Part shown: positions 52,294 through 64,000 of the stretch, in pieces
Layout: every line of letters starts with the position of its first letter
Position numbering within the stretch: position 1 is the first letter of the stretch
Source of the DNA: Lineus longissimus
Taxonomy: Eukaryota > Nemertea > Pilidiophora > Heteronemertea > Lineidae
Length of the DNA stretch: 64,000 nucleotides
NCBI RefSeq assembly: GCF_910592395.1
Contig: NC_088310.1
Span: 23,145,491-23,209,490 of the forward strand
Reading direction: 5' to 3'
Made by a program: the position numbers and the translations under genes
Notes under the pieces: model-generated
What the model saw: the letters and a program-made list of their open reading frames with translations, nothing else
Databases searched by the model: none
Told to the model about the DNA's origin: nothing

Positions 52294-52650
52294 TACGAGA
52301 GCATCAAATCGATATGGGGGGAAGCAGTCTCGTACCCAACGTTTTCGTGCTTTCTACTCATACGAGAGCATGAGATTGATATGGGAGGAAGCAGTCTCGT
52401 ACCCAACATTTTCGATGCTCTCAACACACTTTCGAACTGGAGTCTTCTTAACAAAAGCTTCTTAGTTAATCGTTGTCATAAAAAAACAACGAGATTATAG
52501 ATAGCAATATTGTTTGTACGATATGTACATACGAGAGCATCAGATCGATATTGGAGGAAGCAGTCTCGTGCCAAACATTTTTGATGCTTTCAACACACTT
52601 TCCAATTAGAAGCTTCTTAACAAAAGCTTCTTAGTTAATCGTTGTCTCCA
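52294..52650 (+). repeat. Three-copy local repeat with TACGAGAGCAT / GGAAGCAGTCTCGT
   Basis: Units start at 52294 (short), 52361 and 52530. The last two share about 115 bp including GGAAGCAGTCTCGT, TTCAACACACTTTC-like and AAAAGCTTCTTAGTTAATCG stretches with a 169-bp period. No coding sense seen. Confidence 0.75.
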
Positions 52651-55600
52651 GAAAAACCCGACCAGATTACAGATTGCAATTTTTCTTTTCGTACAGACGA
52701 AACACTGAAATCATCCTCGCGATACAAGCTGGATGCCATGAGACTGATAATGCACAATATCTAAGCGTTATACAACACATTACTTGCCATTACGACATAA
52801 AGAAAACCCTGATTTCATTGCAACCATGCTGTTGTCACAAAAAAGCTACACCACAAGATATCTACTGTCTATTTATTCCACTACTAACACATTGATACAT
52901 CGTCATCTACGTGTAATGTGTAATGTGTGTAAGGCATTCATGAGCATACTAGTGGTTGACCCGTCTTAAATGTCACGTCACATCAAGTCGCCGATCACGA
53001 TTACATTGCCAAGGTAAGTGTTGCTTTCATAATGTTAACGCAGCCTCTCGGGTATGATACGTGATATTTCTAACAGGCGATTGTAACCAACATGTGAGGG
53101 GGTGGAGACCGCTAAGGTATCGGAGGGCAAATGTTTCCTTTAATCTTGTATATCTGATTGTGTCAGTGTAATAACACGCTGCCAATAACCGAGCATTGTG
53201 TACTGATTTCAGTTACAAGTACGATTTGATAGGCTGCGGGTACCATTCGGGTAGTTTTAGAACAAATGACTGCTAAAATGTCTTTGGGTCCTAAAAAGTC
53301 ACTTACAATTGTTAAATTGCGTAAAGACTGAGAAAACTTGGAAAGTTGGTTTCCTGCAGTCGGAGTCCTCCGCCACTAGAGCCTGATGAGAAAAATCATA
53401 TATCGATGACTTGTTGTTTTCTTTTTATCTGTTACTATGTATGGGCAATAGTTGATTATCATATAGTTTAATCAACGGCGCACACGGTTTTGACCTTTAT
53501 TGTTTGCACAGCAACCCTATATTCATCATGCTTTTTGTTCGTTTATTTATGAATTGGAGACCCGTTAAGATTTGAAAACAACTCTCAGAGATCCTTTTTC
53601 CCCTTTGGTTGATACTGACACACATAAGGTATATATACGTACTATATTTCGCTCAACCTGGTTAATGTTGTGTTAATCCGTCCTCGTGTCAAAGAGGATG
53701 GCCGTAATGAGTCTGACCATAAAAATACTATCAGAAGCTTATCTTTTTTTCTCGTGCTGGATAATGATATTACATTATTCAACTAATCGCACTCTCTATA
53801 TAACTTCAGCATATAAAAATGCTGTGGTGTAATAATTGCATTAGGTACTGACTACACCTTGATGGAAATCCCAAAGATCAGTGTGATAGATTTTTAGACC
53901 AATTTCATTAATAAGCGATTGCTTTCCAACCTCAGCCAGGTAGGATTAACGAATGCTTACGGTCATACCGACAGGTGCATAGTTCTGAAACCGTTAACTT
54001 GATACACACACATAAATGTTCTTTAGGTGTCCTTACACTTCATTTCAGAAAAGATTTTGACGTTTGAAATCGATTGTTTTGATCGAATATTGTATAATTT
54101 GATATTTTTTTTTTCACACGGTATTATTTAGAACTCCATTACAACATATCTGATCTATAAGTTAAAAGATCAGTTTAATGTCTTCTTCAACATTTCGTAT
54201 AGGAAGGCATAAATGACACCGTGCAGGTAAAACGTACAAAGAAATACTAGTACTAACAAATTATAGTTAGCACCATTGATTTAGCGGAGTCGTAATATTG
54301 TAATAAAATTATCTTTACCTTAAAAATCAATTAAACATCGCCAAATGTCAGAATTCACCAAAGCGGTGGTTTGGAACGGTACCGAGGCAAGGTAGCGATA
54401 CCGATCAATAAAAGATGGTGGCAACCGAATCTTGCTCTAGTATTGAAAAGTCAAAAGGTCGAGCCTCAGGCTATGCAAGGCGTGGCATGATGCGGCTGTA
54501 TAAATTTACTGGTTTATTCGTAAATGATTTGTCCGCATCGTCTGAGGCTCTGCAGAAGGCGACAGCGATCATTGAGTCTGAGCTACAGCTATCATGTCTC
54601 CTCTTTACTAATACAAACCTTTGATAGATATTGCCTATGTGATGGTACATGTATCGTTTTTCATGTTCAGTTGTTCCAATATCAATCGAGTTAATTTTGA
54701 AAAGGGCGAAGATCAACTGCCACTAATTCATATTATCATTCAAACCCAGGAGCAATGATCATATTGGTTTTATCAGGGTCGCGTGGGTTCAATATCAAAT
54801 GAATGATATTGCTTGAAAGGGGTCGAAGACAATTCCTTTTCTATCGCTCGATATTGTTATGTGAAACATTGACCTCCTGGAAGAACGATCATTGCACTCC
54901 CACTCAGCGTAGTGTAGCCTGCTTGCACAGACAAAAAGTCTATATAAAATCATTGATTCCAAACGATGCCATCAAATACCTACGGGTACAATAATCCTGA
55001 GCAAGTAGTTGTGTGCATTGGTACATACAATTTATTATTTGTGATTATATTCAGCTGCATTGGATAACACGCCCATGTCAACGGTGTCATCTGATACTGA
55101 AAGTAGCAAACGAAATGTATTGTCATGCATGTTCTATGTGTTCTGAATTACTTTCAACTCTAAATGAGATTCAAAGAGGATCAGCCGACCGTCTGCAGCC
55201 GAACATCTCGCATAGACAATACACTAGAGGGACACATTTAAACTGTAGGAGTACGAAAGTGCAGTTTCATTTATTCATTAAAAAGAACGTGATTGCCAAT
55301 GACCATGAAGAACAATGTCCGAAATTCAGGGATGAATTTTTTTACCCTTTATAGAAAAGCACTGCGCTGTTTGGTTTTCGAATGTTCAAGCATTTTAAAA
55401 GGGTCATTATTGTTTTCAAATTTTAGGGCCAGTCGTCATGTCAGGTACTGGTGTACTATATAAATTAGCGAGTTATTGATTACGAATTGAATTTCAAGTA
55501 ATTCCCCCAAAAATGCAAACCAGCTCATACTTCTGGTAAACATTGTGGACGAAATAACTGTCCAGTCAAAGGAAGATTTTCATGTGAATCTTCATTTTAC

Positions 55601-58600
55601 ATTATAATCCATGACCTTTTGATCTCAGAATGATACATTCTACACGGTTCCGAGCCACGATTACGAATTCCTGAGCATGCGCAGATGAAGATAGACTTAG
55701 GATGTATCTCGCGCCATTCCGATGTTTTATATCCCGGCTCGGTCCCTGGCGCGTGGTGATGCATACCAATGGCTGTTTGCTGGTGCAACATCCCACACGA
55801 TTTCATTATGACATTAATGCTAGTGTGACTTGGCGGCGCAACGGCCGACTCAAGAGTGGTAAAAAAGGATGAAACCATTTGACCAAACCGCACAAAAGGT
55901 AGCTATAGAAGGTAGGATAACCAGGAGTTAGACACTGGATGAAACTGACATGATGCTAGTGATACCTTCAACAAATATGTCAGAATTGACTAGCAGGTCA
56001 CCCGGACCGGATAGAGTATATGTCAGAGCTTTACATGTCTTTCCTACCCTTGAAACTTCGATGGTTAGGATACACCTTTCATGACGATGTATTCCCTCCT
56101 GATCCGTTCGTATCCCATTAAAGCCCAGTAATGATTCTGAAACACTAATGGAAACCTTTTAGCTCAATGTCAGCTTGGAAAAACACGTCCCCTCCCAAGA
56201 GACTCTTAACCGTAATCAACACCTATTGCCTCAGCAACCTCGAATCTATTTTAAAGAGTTTGCCAACATCGATTACAGGAGTCAGAAACACAAGTTATCC
56301 AACGGTGCTGACTCTAACTCACATAAAAGCTGCCGAGACTGACAATACATGGCCTAATGAAGATTTGTGGTCTTTGGTGGAAACTATTGGGAACGACGTA
56401 AGGGTAATAGAATGATTAGAATTAGAAGCAGACAAGCAGAGTTTTCAGCTGATTTAGTTTTGCCAGGTCCACGTAATCACTCCAGCAGTATGCTAATGGA
56501 AAATAAGTTCAGCAGCTGATTACACTGTTAATCATTAGATGTCTTTGCGATTCCAGGCTTTTCAAAAACAAAAATCACGCAAAATTTGCTGCAGGTTGCA
56601 GTTCGTTGATTTGCTGAAGAAGCCGCCAACACTAGGCTTATCAAGCAATGCTTGTTCTGACCTACATGTACATTTAAAGCTAACCATTGAATCTTACCAC
56701 AAAAACGAACAACGTAAAAGTCACAGTGTGGTTTTGTTAAACGCCTACAGATACAGAGAGACCTCAATAGTGTTTGAATTAGGACCAGCTAAATGTTTTT
56801 AGACGGTCTGAAACGTTCAGAATTCTAGTAGGCAGACGGCGTCTCGACTGAACGTACAGTATATGGGTGACGCCTAGCAAACTGTTCCATGTCTAGTTGA
56901 TATCACTGCTGCGTTCAGTACAGTCTTGACTATAAAACTGTATTCGAGTTACATGACCAATCAATTTCCCGAGGGATAACTTTTAAGGGCAGAATCACAG
57001 TATATCGTTCTCCAAGAACCTTAACGATTAGGACTCGACTGATTTGGTTTCGTAGTGTCCCGACCTCTAAACTGTGTTCTACTTGAATCCAGAGAGCGAT
57101 CCGACACACCAAGAAACCTATTCAAGGCGATGACTCTTTATATCCTGCCGTATAGCACCATCACCATATTCCTATTCAGCGAATAAGTAATCCAAACTAG
57201 ACAAATTGATTGCCCCAGAAAGTACACATATATTCCTGGCCCTCAAAACTATCCTAGCCAATCTCCGGCGCGGGGTGAAGATTTCCGATAACGACTCATA
57301 CGATGTTACTCTGTAACGAGCGCCATAGGGTGTACCTTGTCTCTGGAGAACCCCGGGAAGGAATGTGGAATGTGTTAACAGAATAAGTAATGCATTCTTC
57401 CCCCAAGTGTTGCTTGGATCAATATCTTTAAAAATGACGAAACATTATTAGAGAGGCGATGTGTTTGATTAAGACGAAATCTGAGTTTCTTTTTCGTTCG
57501 CCGATACATGAATATATATAAATGTATGGTGAATATGTTGGACGGGGGAGATCTCTAGGTTTAGCAGCTGATGAAACTCTACGTCAACATATCACAATTT
57601 GTTGTATTGGTGTTTAAATTAGGGTATTCATAATATAAGGCGTCCGAGAACCTAGTTTCACTGATCTAAGACCGTTTTGTACTGAGCTACAAAGAGAGCT
57701 GAGCCTAATGCATGTAATTATGTTCCTGTAATATTTTAATTTTCATCCAAGCGCTTAGAAACGAAATGAATTGAGATTTCACACGAAACGCAAAAAGGAA
57801 ATGCAGAAGTAATTCATCAACACGGTCTCAACCGAATCACCTTTTCTATTACATCAAATTAGAATAAGTCAAATGGAGCATGCAGTGCACCGGGAGCATT
57901 ATCGAAACAATATATGGGATTGGCTCTCTCATTGATTGGAGTTCGATGACTCAACGCTCGAGCCAAGAAAAATTTTCAAATGTTGCGTTATTGAATGATG
58001 CTGTTCTGACTCCTTATTGCGTATGTTTGTGTGATCAGGATTCAACTTTATTGTTGTTCTGAAACAAGTGAGGGCAATGAACATTTCGCCTGAACGAAAG
58101 ATACGAAGCTTAACCTTACAGCAAACACAAAGGGTTTCCATTAGTTTTCAAATCTTATACTGTTCGTCTTGTCACACGAGAATTAAGGTAGGATCATAAT
58201 AAAAAATACGTGAGAAGAGGGGTTTTGGTCCTTTTGGACGATTTACCCATCCACACGAGTCAGCTCGGTTTGCAATGCACCAATTAAGCTTGGCAACTGA
58301 TAATGTCACCACGTCGCTCGTTTTTGCATCCTTGACAGCTGCCTGTACGTATTTAGGATCCAAATACAGATTTCCAGTATATAATTTCAATCAAAATAGT
58401 AAGACAGTGAGATATGTGGGTAGGCATGCAGATTGAGAATCGAATGCTCAAATTGGTTGGGATTTCTAACACGTTTGCACATCCACAACGATATGCATTC
58501 TCCAACCAGACATGATATCCACGTCGTTCAGACACTGTACATTTACTGTACACTGTAGATTCGTACATGGATTTGTTCTCACTTTGGGGACAAATTACAA

Positions 58601-61600
58601 AACTTTATCTCGTTTCGAGTAAAACGGTTCCAACTAACAAGTTGTAACAGTCTTCGCTATACCATGTCTCAAACGTTTGCATCAAGAAACATGTATGCAT
58701 GGAATGTCATGAAATAATGAAATGGCCGAGTCTCCTTCAAGCAGGGACGGAACGTGACGACGATATCAATATTTAGACTTCCGGTTCAGCGCGAGGAGGA
58801 TGTAGAAAAATGCTATAAACAGGTAACGTTCGGTTCATAAAACCTGAACATCATTGCTGTCATCAAAATAAGGATTCGTATTACAGTGATGTACATGTAA
58901 TTTGAAACCCAAACCTTGTATTTCTGCCCAAGCCAAGTTAATGCATAGCCGGCAAGTCGTAAAGCGTCTGGTATGGGAATGTATAGATGGTTCAATCGGT
59001 AACGAGATGTGGACACCGCATACAAATGATGTTAAATTGCCTGAACAACCATCCATCCACTCAACGGGAATGATGGGCGACGCCTGGCTAAAATGACCAC
59101 GGATTACACTCGCTGATTCGGGCGATGGAAGGCGACTTGGCGGGGATGAAGGGTGTTCCGATAGCGCTCGTGTGGATGTCATTCCGTTAACGCAAACAAA
59201 AAACTACAGTACACGTTGTGCTAGATAGTCCAGTGGCACAAACGCCGATAGCGTTATAGTTAACGTTAGCGTAAGGCCTCGCATCTTCTCTGTTGTGTTT
59301 TACTGTCAATGTGTTCTTTCGTTCGAAGCGCGCCGATATGCTACTCTCCAGTAATCTACTTTGTAGGATGTAGAATTGAGCAAATTTATTATCTTTGTTG
59401 ATTGACTCAAATTTGAGCTGCGCGATTCAATCTTCATTAAGTAGGCAAAATGTTTAAATTTAATTAAACATTATTATAAGTTACAGTAGATTTTATGATT
59501 AAAATGGCAATGTCAAGGCACCAAAGCTTCCCTTAGCGGCATGCAAATGTTTTGGCCTTCCATATTGGTTTGTACTGGCAAAATTGTCCATGGTCGATAG
59601 AATTTGCATTTCTTGGTCATGGCAGTAACAAATGCGTTTCTCGTCGATGGCCAACATTCTTTAGAAGTTCAACATTCTGCTCTCCCCCTCAGACTGACCC
59701 ACTGCGTACTCATCACTGTGTTCATGAATATTCGCTTTTGTACGCTTGTAACGGAAAACAACTACCATTTACATGGCATAGCCTTAACCACCAAAAAGAA
59801 TTTATACACCAACAGTTAAAAGGAAAATATAAGTAATATTGATCCTCATAAGTCACAAATCTCGGAAATTCTATTTAACCATCGCCAGCAGGTATTTTCT
59901 TCTGTGCGAAAGAAAAATGGTTATCAATAAGCTTGTTTTGAACGACCATATCCGTATAATGATTACCAATCAATTCCAAGTATAGATATATTGTACTATT
60001 TCATTGCATCTTTATTGTTTTGTAGCCGTCTCATCATGGGAGTATTTCGAACAGACAATGACATTTTAACCTGTACGCATGTTATATGATTCTGCGTTGA
60101 TATAGTTAATATTTCATGAATTCAATGTCAGCATGAAAATTAACATTATATGAGTTAAATGCGCGTTTCATTAGTCATCAATGGTATCAAAAATTAAAGA
60201 ATGTCATGTTTCACCTAAATTTATTGTAGAATGACGCAGAAAAGGATCGCAACAGAATTGCTCGGGCACTTTTCACGTGATATCAATCTTTTAAACAATT
60301 CTCCTTATTCACATTGACAATAAATCAAACGTTCAAACTAACTTAATAATTGGGTGTTATAACAACAAAGCACAATATTTGAATTTGATTTGCAATACAG
60401 AAGTTCCCGAAAATGCAAAAAATCGGGTTCCACTTGCCACACAAAAACCTTCATTGTTATACTTGTTATATATACCTATTACATAATGTTTTATGTTGGA
60501 ACTATAAAGGTTGGCCCCATTGCGAGCGCAGTTTGGCTGCCAACACGCAAAGAAGTGTTGTTTTATAACCCACCCCAAATGATGACGTAACGCACGTAAT
60601 CCATGTATTGAATGTCAGTTCGTGGCTTGACGGCACGATGAACACTTGTGTATGGTCGCTCCTGTGTTTAAGAGGTGGGCCTACAGTGTACGTGTATGCA
60701 TATACATGGATTTGTGAATTTTGTGTTGTGAATCTTAGTGATATATTGAACATATTAGATTATGAATTTTAGTGATTTATTTGAAATGTCGGAATCCTTT
60801 TTGGTATGTAAGGACATGAGAGATTGGATGGTAAACACCATGTGTGGCTATTATTGAAGTATTGAGAGAAGAGAGACATTACTTCGGGTAGAGTAACACA
60901 CAAGGTGATGTGATGACGTAACGTACATGTACGTGTATTGCTTGTATTTTATGTTAGTTCCTGGCAAAATTGATAGGGGAATGAGAATGGTCTGGGTGAT
61001 CCGAATACAGCAAAGCAGGTATGTATTGTAGTTGGGCATAATGCGAAGATGGTCTTTACCACCCATCCACCCATATGTCGATTGCGGGATCTGTTGTTGC
61101 TTCTTCTCATGCAAACAAGCAAGGATTTCCCGGCCCCAATACATTATTGAAGATATGGGAGAAGTGAGACATCACCAAGTGCAGAGAAACCTTCTTTGAG
61201 CCAGCCTCATACAGAGGAAAAAACGCTTCAAAAACAGCATGATGTTTATTGTGGCCTTAACTTTTGGAAATCGTCAGTACCTCTGTACTAGTTTTATATC
61301 GGTGATATTTGCTATTAGATTGTATTGGGGAAACTATTTTTTAGTATCCATGCACTTGTTTTGCTAGGTTAACCAGTACACTAGATATATTCACTCTGGG
61401 TTTGAATTTGGGAAATCTTCACATTGCGAATATTTTTTACTCTGGCCTTGACATAGATAGACAAACAACAGTATTTACGTACTGGTTTTGCATTATGAAT
61501 AATGGCATTGACTTTAGAAAATTGTCAGTATCTATTAACTACTTTGTAGTTTCAATTTTTTTTATCGAAATTCCTCGTGGCCTTGCACTTTGAAACAACA

Positions 61601-64000
61601 CTGGTACAACATTCCCATAGTTATCACATTTAAACATACGTTCTTGACATCAAGATCATCATCAATTGATATAAAAACAGCATATACCAGCATACAAAAA
61701 TAATATTCGACCGTCGCCTCTCATCACATAACCTATCATCTTCATTTAGGAGTCATGACCGGCATACTGACAGCCATATATTACGTATACACAGTGGATC
61801 ATATAAACGTTGTGATCGAGAAGTTATGAAACATTGCATGGAGTATTTAATGTTGAATTACGAAAATGACTACGGAGTTACTTCCCTGTGCATTCCAGTG
61901 ATAATTATACGTTTGCTGTGATAGTTCATCATGCTTTCTATTCATTCACTATCATGTAATGTAGACATTTATAAATAACATAACCTTGGTGCCCTGGAAG
62001 GGCTCAAAACTACTATGATATATACATCTCACATCATCTTTACAGCCCAAAATAATCAAGAATTCGGTGTAACCACATTTTTAAAGTTCACCGATACGCT
62101 ATGGCGATGTTCTGTTTGATACATGGTTTTGTCAATGTGAAAATCCGAAAGTCGTCAATCGAGTTCAATCTAGCTAAACTACCACTAACCCGAGAAGACT
62201 GGGTACACTTGCTGACCTTCCTTAGTCTGGTGTGACCAATGGACTTAGAAACAGCCCCTTTGGGTCAAAAGGGGGAGATACACCAGATACAACATGCACT
62301 TAATTATTCATCTAGGAGGTCTGACTCATCGTACGGTTTCAATATATCAGTTCGAGCTTGCGATATCTGTTTTAACACTTTATGCTGTGTACTTTTGTAC
62401 TGATATGATCGTTTCAGTTGTGGTGTACACAAGTCTAGTTGTAACTTTTTTTTCTACACCATTATACATTATTGCGTACTAAGAATTTGTTTCCATCGCA
62501 TACCAAAGTCAAACCTAGTAGAGTAAAGGTCGTTTGTCATGACGTTTTTCTTTTAATAGTGTTTTGCCAAATCTTGTATCACCTTGCCGGGCTTTACCGG
62601 AATCAGATATCAACACTAACTCAGCCAAATAGCCAATACAATAACAAGGCAAACGGTTTTAGGACAAATCTTATTGGAACACTACCAGTAAGTCCCCTGA
62701 CAAATATTTTTCCACAATCAGCGCAATAATAACCGGTAGCCTTCTCCATCCAAACACTCCTGTATAGATTACGTCATCCGCCAAAGAGTTCGGCAAACGT
62801 CGTGACTAATGAATGAAGTTTGCGTCTACTATTGGTACATTTTGTAACGTCTCGTAACGTATGTTAGCGGCCTAATTCCAACATTTTCCCGACCTTTCTA
62901 TTAGCTATTATCAACCTGTAATTAATGTCATCGGGTGTACATTATTCTTAATTTTCCCTGTCAATAACGCTTTAGGGTTTCATGATACAAATAAAACATT
63001 TTTCAGACAAACACAATATATTGCCGCGAGATTTAGTGCATTAGTATTGACGGAATCTATCGTTATGTGTAGCTATGAGAAATATTTATAGTGCCTAGCA
63101 TAAGTGAACCAGAAGATTAATGCACTGTTGTAACTGCATATCAGGACAAAGACTACGATATTTGTCCAGTTCGTTGCGTTAAAATGAAAACATCTAGCAA
63201 TTGCTTTATATGCGTTAATGGTAGGGTTATGGGGAAGAGATCACATAGCTGAGGCCCCAGGCGTTCGTCTATCTTGTTGCAACACGAGATGCTGCTATAT
63301 ATGAACGATTTTATATTTCATATTTCGTTTATAAAACCCCTTTTTCTTATTCAACAAGATAATTCGCGCTGGCCGAACCGATGCAGTGTTACCATTGTAA
63401 TCAATCATCCAGTGAAAAAATATGACGAATGAGGGTCAATATTTTATTCATAAATTTCTGTACCAGTAGTGATGAATCAATTTGTTCGGTGTGAAAAGAA
63501 ATCGGTATCTGCAGATGACGTAATTGATTTCGTTAGTAATCAGATGGCTCTCTTCCGAATCAATTTGTAACGGTGTGAAAAATTGGCATCTTCAGAGATG
63601 AAGTAGTTTATTTTGTTAGTAACCGTATACCCCTCCTTCCATATCCGCAGGTTAGCTAATACACAGTCATGTCAAATCTTGTCACTTACACAGAAAAGTT
63701 CATCATTACTGAATTACAAACTCCCGAGGGAATCGGGCTGTAGTTTCCATTTACCACCCTTTAGCTACGTCTCCTTAATTTGTGATATTATACGTAATCA
63801 AATTTCATATGATAGTCAGAGCTTCTGTCATAATTTGACTGACTCCATCGCTAGAGGCTTGATGAATGCAGAAACCTTAAAACGCTTTCCTAGTTATCGA
63901 TATTGTTTGTACCATTATCGCCTAACCATAATCATTGGTGTATGTACCAGTATGTAGAGCGACTCTAGAGATCTCGTTGGTTCTATGGTAACGCGAGGAT
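52651..64000. other. Gene-free stretch to window end
   Basis: AT-rich, no convincing coding region, RNA gene or mobile element seen on either strand. ORFs here are at most about 115 aa and lack recognisable motifs. Confidence 0.55.

Overview
This window is eukaryotic: coding sequence comes as short blocks bounded by GT/AG (and two AT/AC) splice sites, separated by AT-rich introns carrying MITE-like elements and minisatellites. The only gene I can support runs right to left on the minus strand from an ATG at 31512 to the left edge. It encodes a four-domain voltage-gated sodium channel alpha subunit of the Nav1/para type: the first three selectivity-filter residues are Asp, Glu and Lys, and the III-IV linker is the para-like MFM form rather than vertebrate IFM. 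I assembled 25 coding exon positions, about 1537 codons, from the N-terminus to the inactivation gate. Domain IV and the C-terminus lie beyond position 1. The organism looks like a non-chordate bilaterian, probably marine (no chordate-type ankyrin-binding motif seen, frequent TACATGTA words); I cannot name the phylum.

Layout, in transcript order: N-terminus with a His/Glu-rich stretch (31512-31192); domain I (27596-16669); I-II linker (15142-13397); domain II (11074-8341); II-III linker (5451-4834); domain III (4833-2724); III-IV linker (1114-739). Positions 31513-64000 are upstream of the start codon and show no convincing gene, only simple repeats, a local tandem repeat near 52.3-52.65 kb and decayed tRNA-like motifs near 36.5-37.9 kb.

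The notable biology is two clusters of alternative exons at two key sites of the channel. (1) Three tandem copies of the domain I pore-loop exon (24002-23858, 23784-23643, 23517-23373) differ at the residue directly after the selectivity-filter Asp: Cys, Tyr and Phe. This is the position that separates tetrodotoxin-resistant (Cys in Nav1.5) from tetrodotoxin-sensitive (Tyr/Phe in Nav1.4/Nav1.2) vertebrate channels. Each copy has asymmetric phase, so including two or none shifts the frame. (2) Two tandem copies of the inactivation-gate exon (1114-1007 and 846-739) encode MFM and MLM, replacing the key Phe of the fast-inactivation particle by Leu. The intron before them is an AT-AC intron, both copies keep the AC acceptor, and both end in GT donors, so joining them to each other would need a GT-AC pairing. 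Splicing to the AG four bases downstream gives an immediate TAG. One gene could thus make up to six channels combining toxin/metal sensitivity and inactivation type. A second AT-AC intron, of the U12 class, sits after exon 2, as in vertebrate sodium-channel genes.

Intronic sequence near the pore-exon cluster is also structured: about 20 degenerate copies of a ~40-nt repeat lie just upstream, a 48-nt pyrimidine tract sits before the third copy, and an inverted pair of 335-bp TTAA-flanked elements lies downstream. All functional statements about splicing and pharmacology are inferences from sequence.
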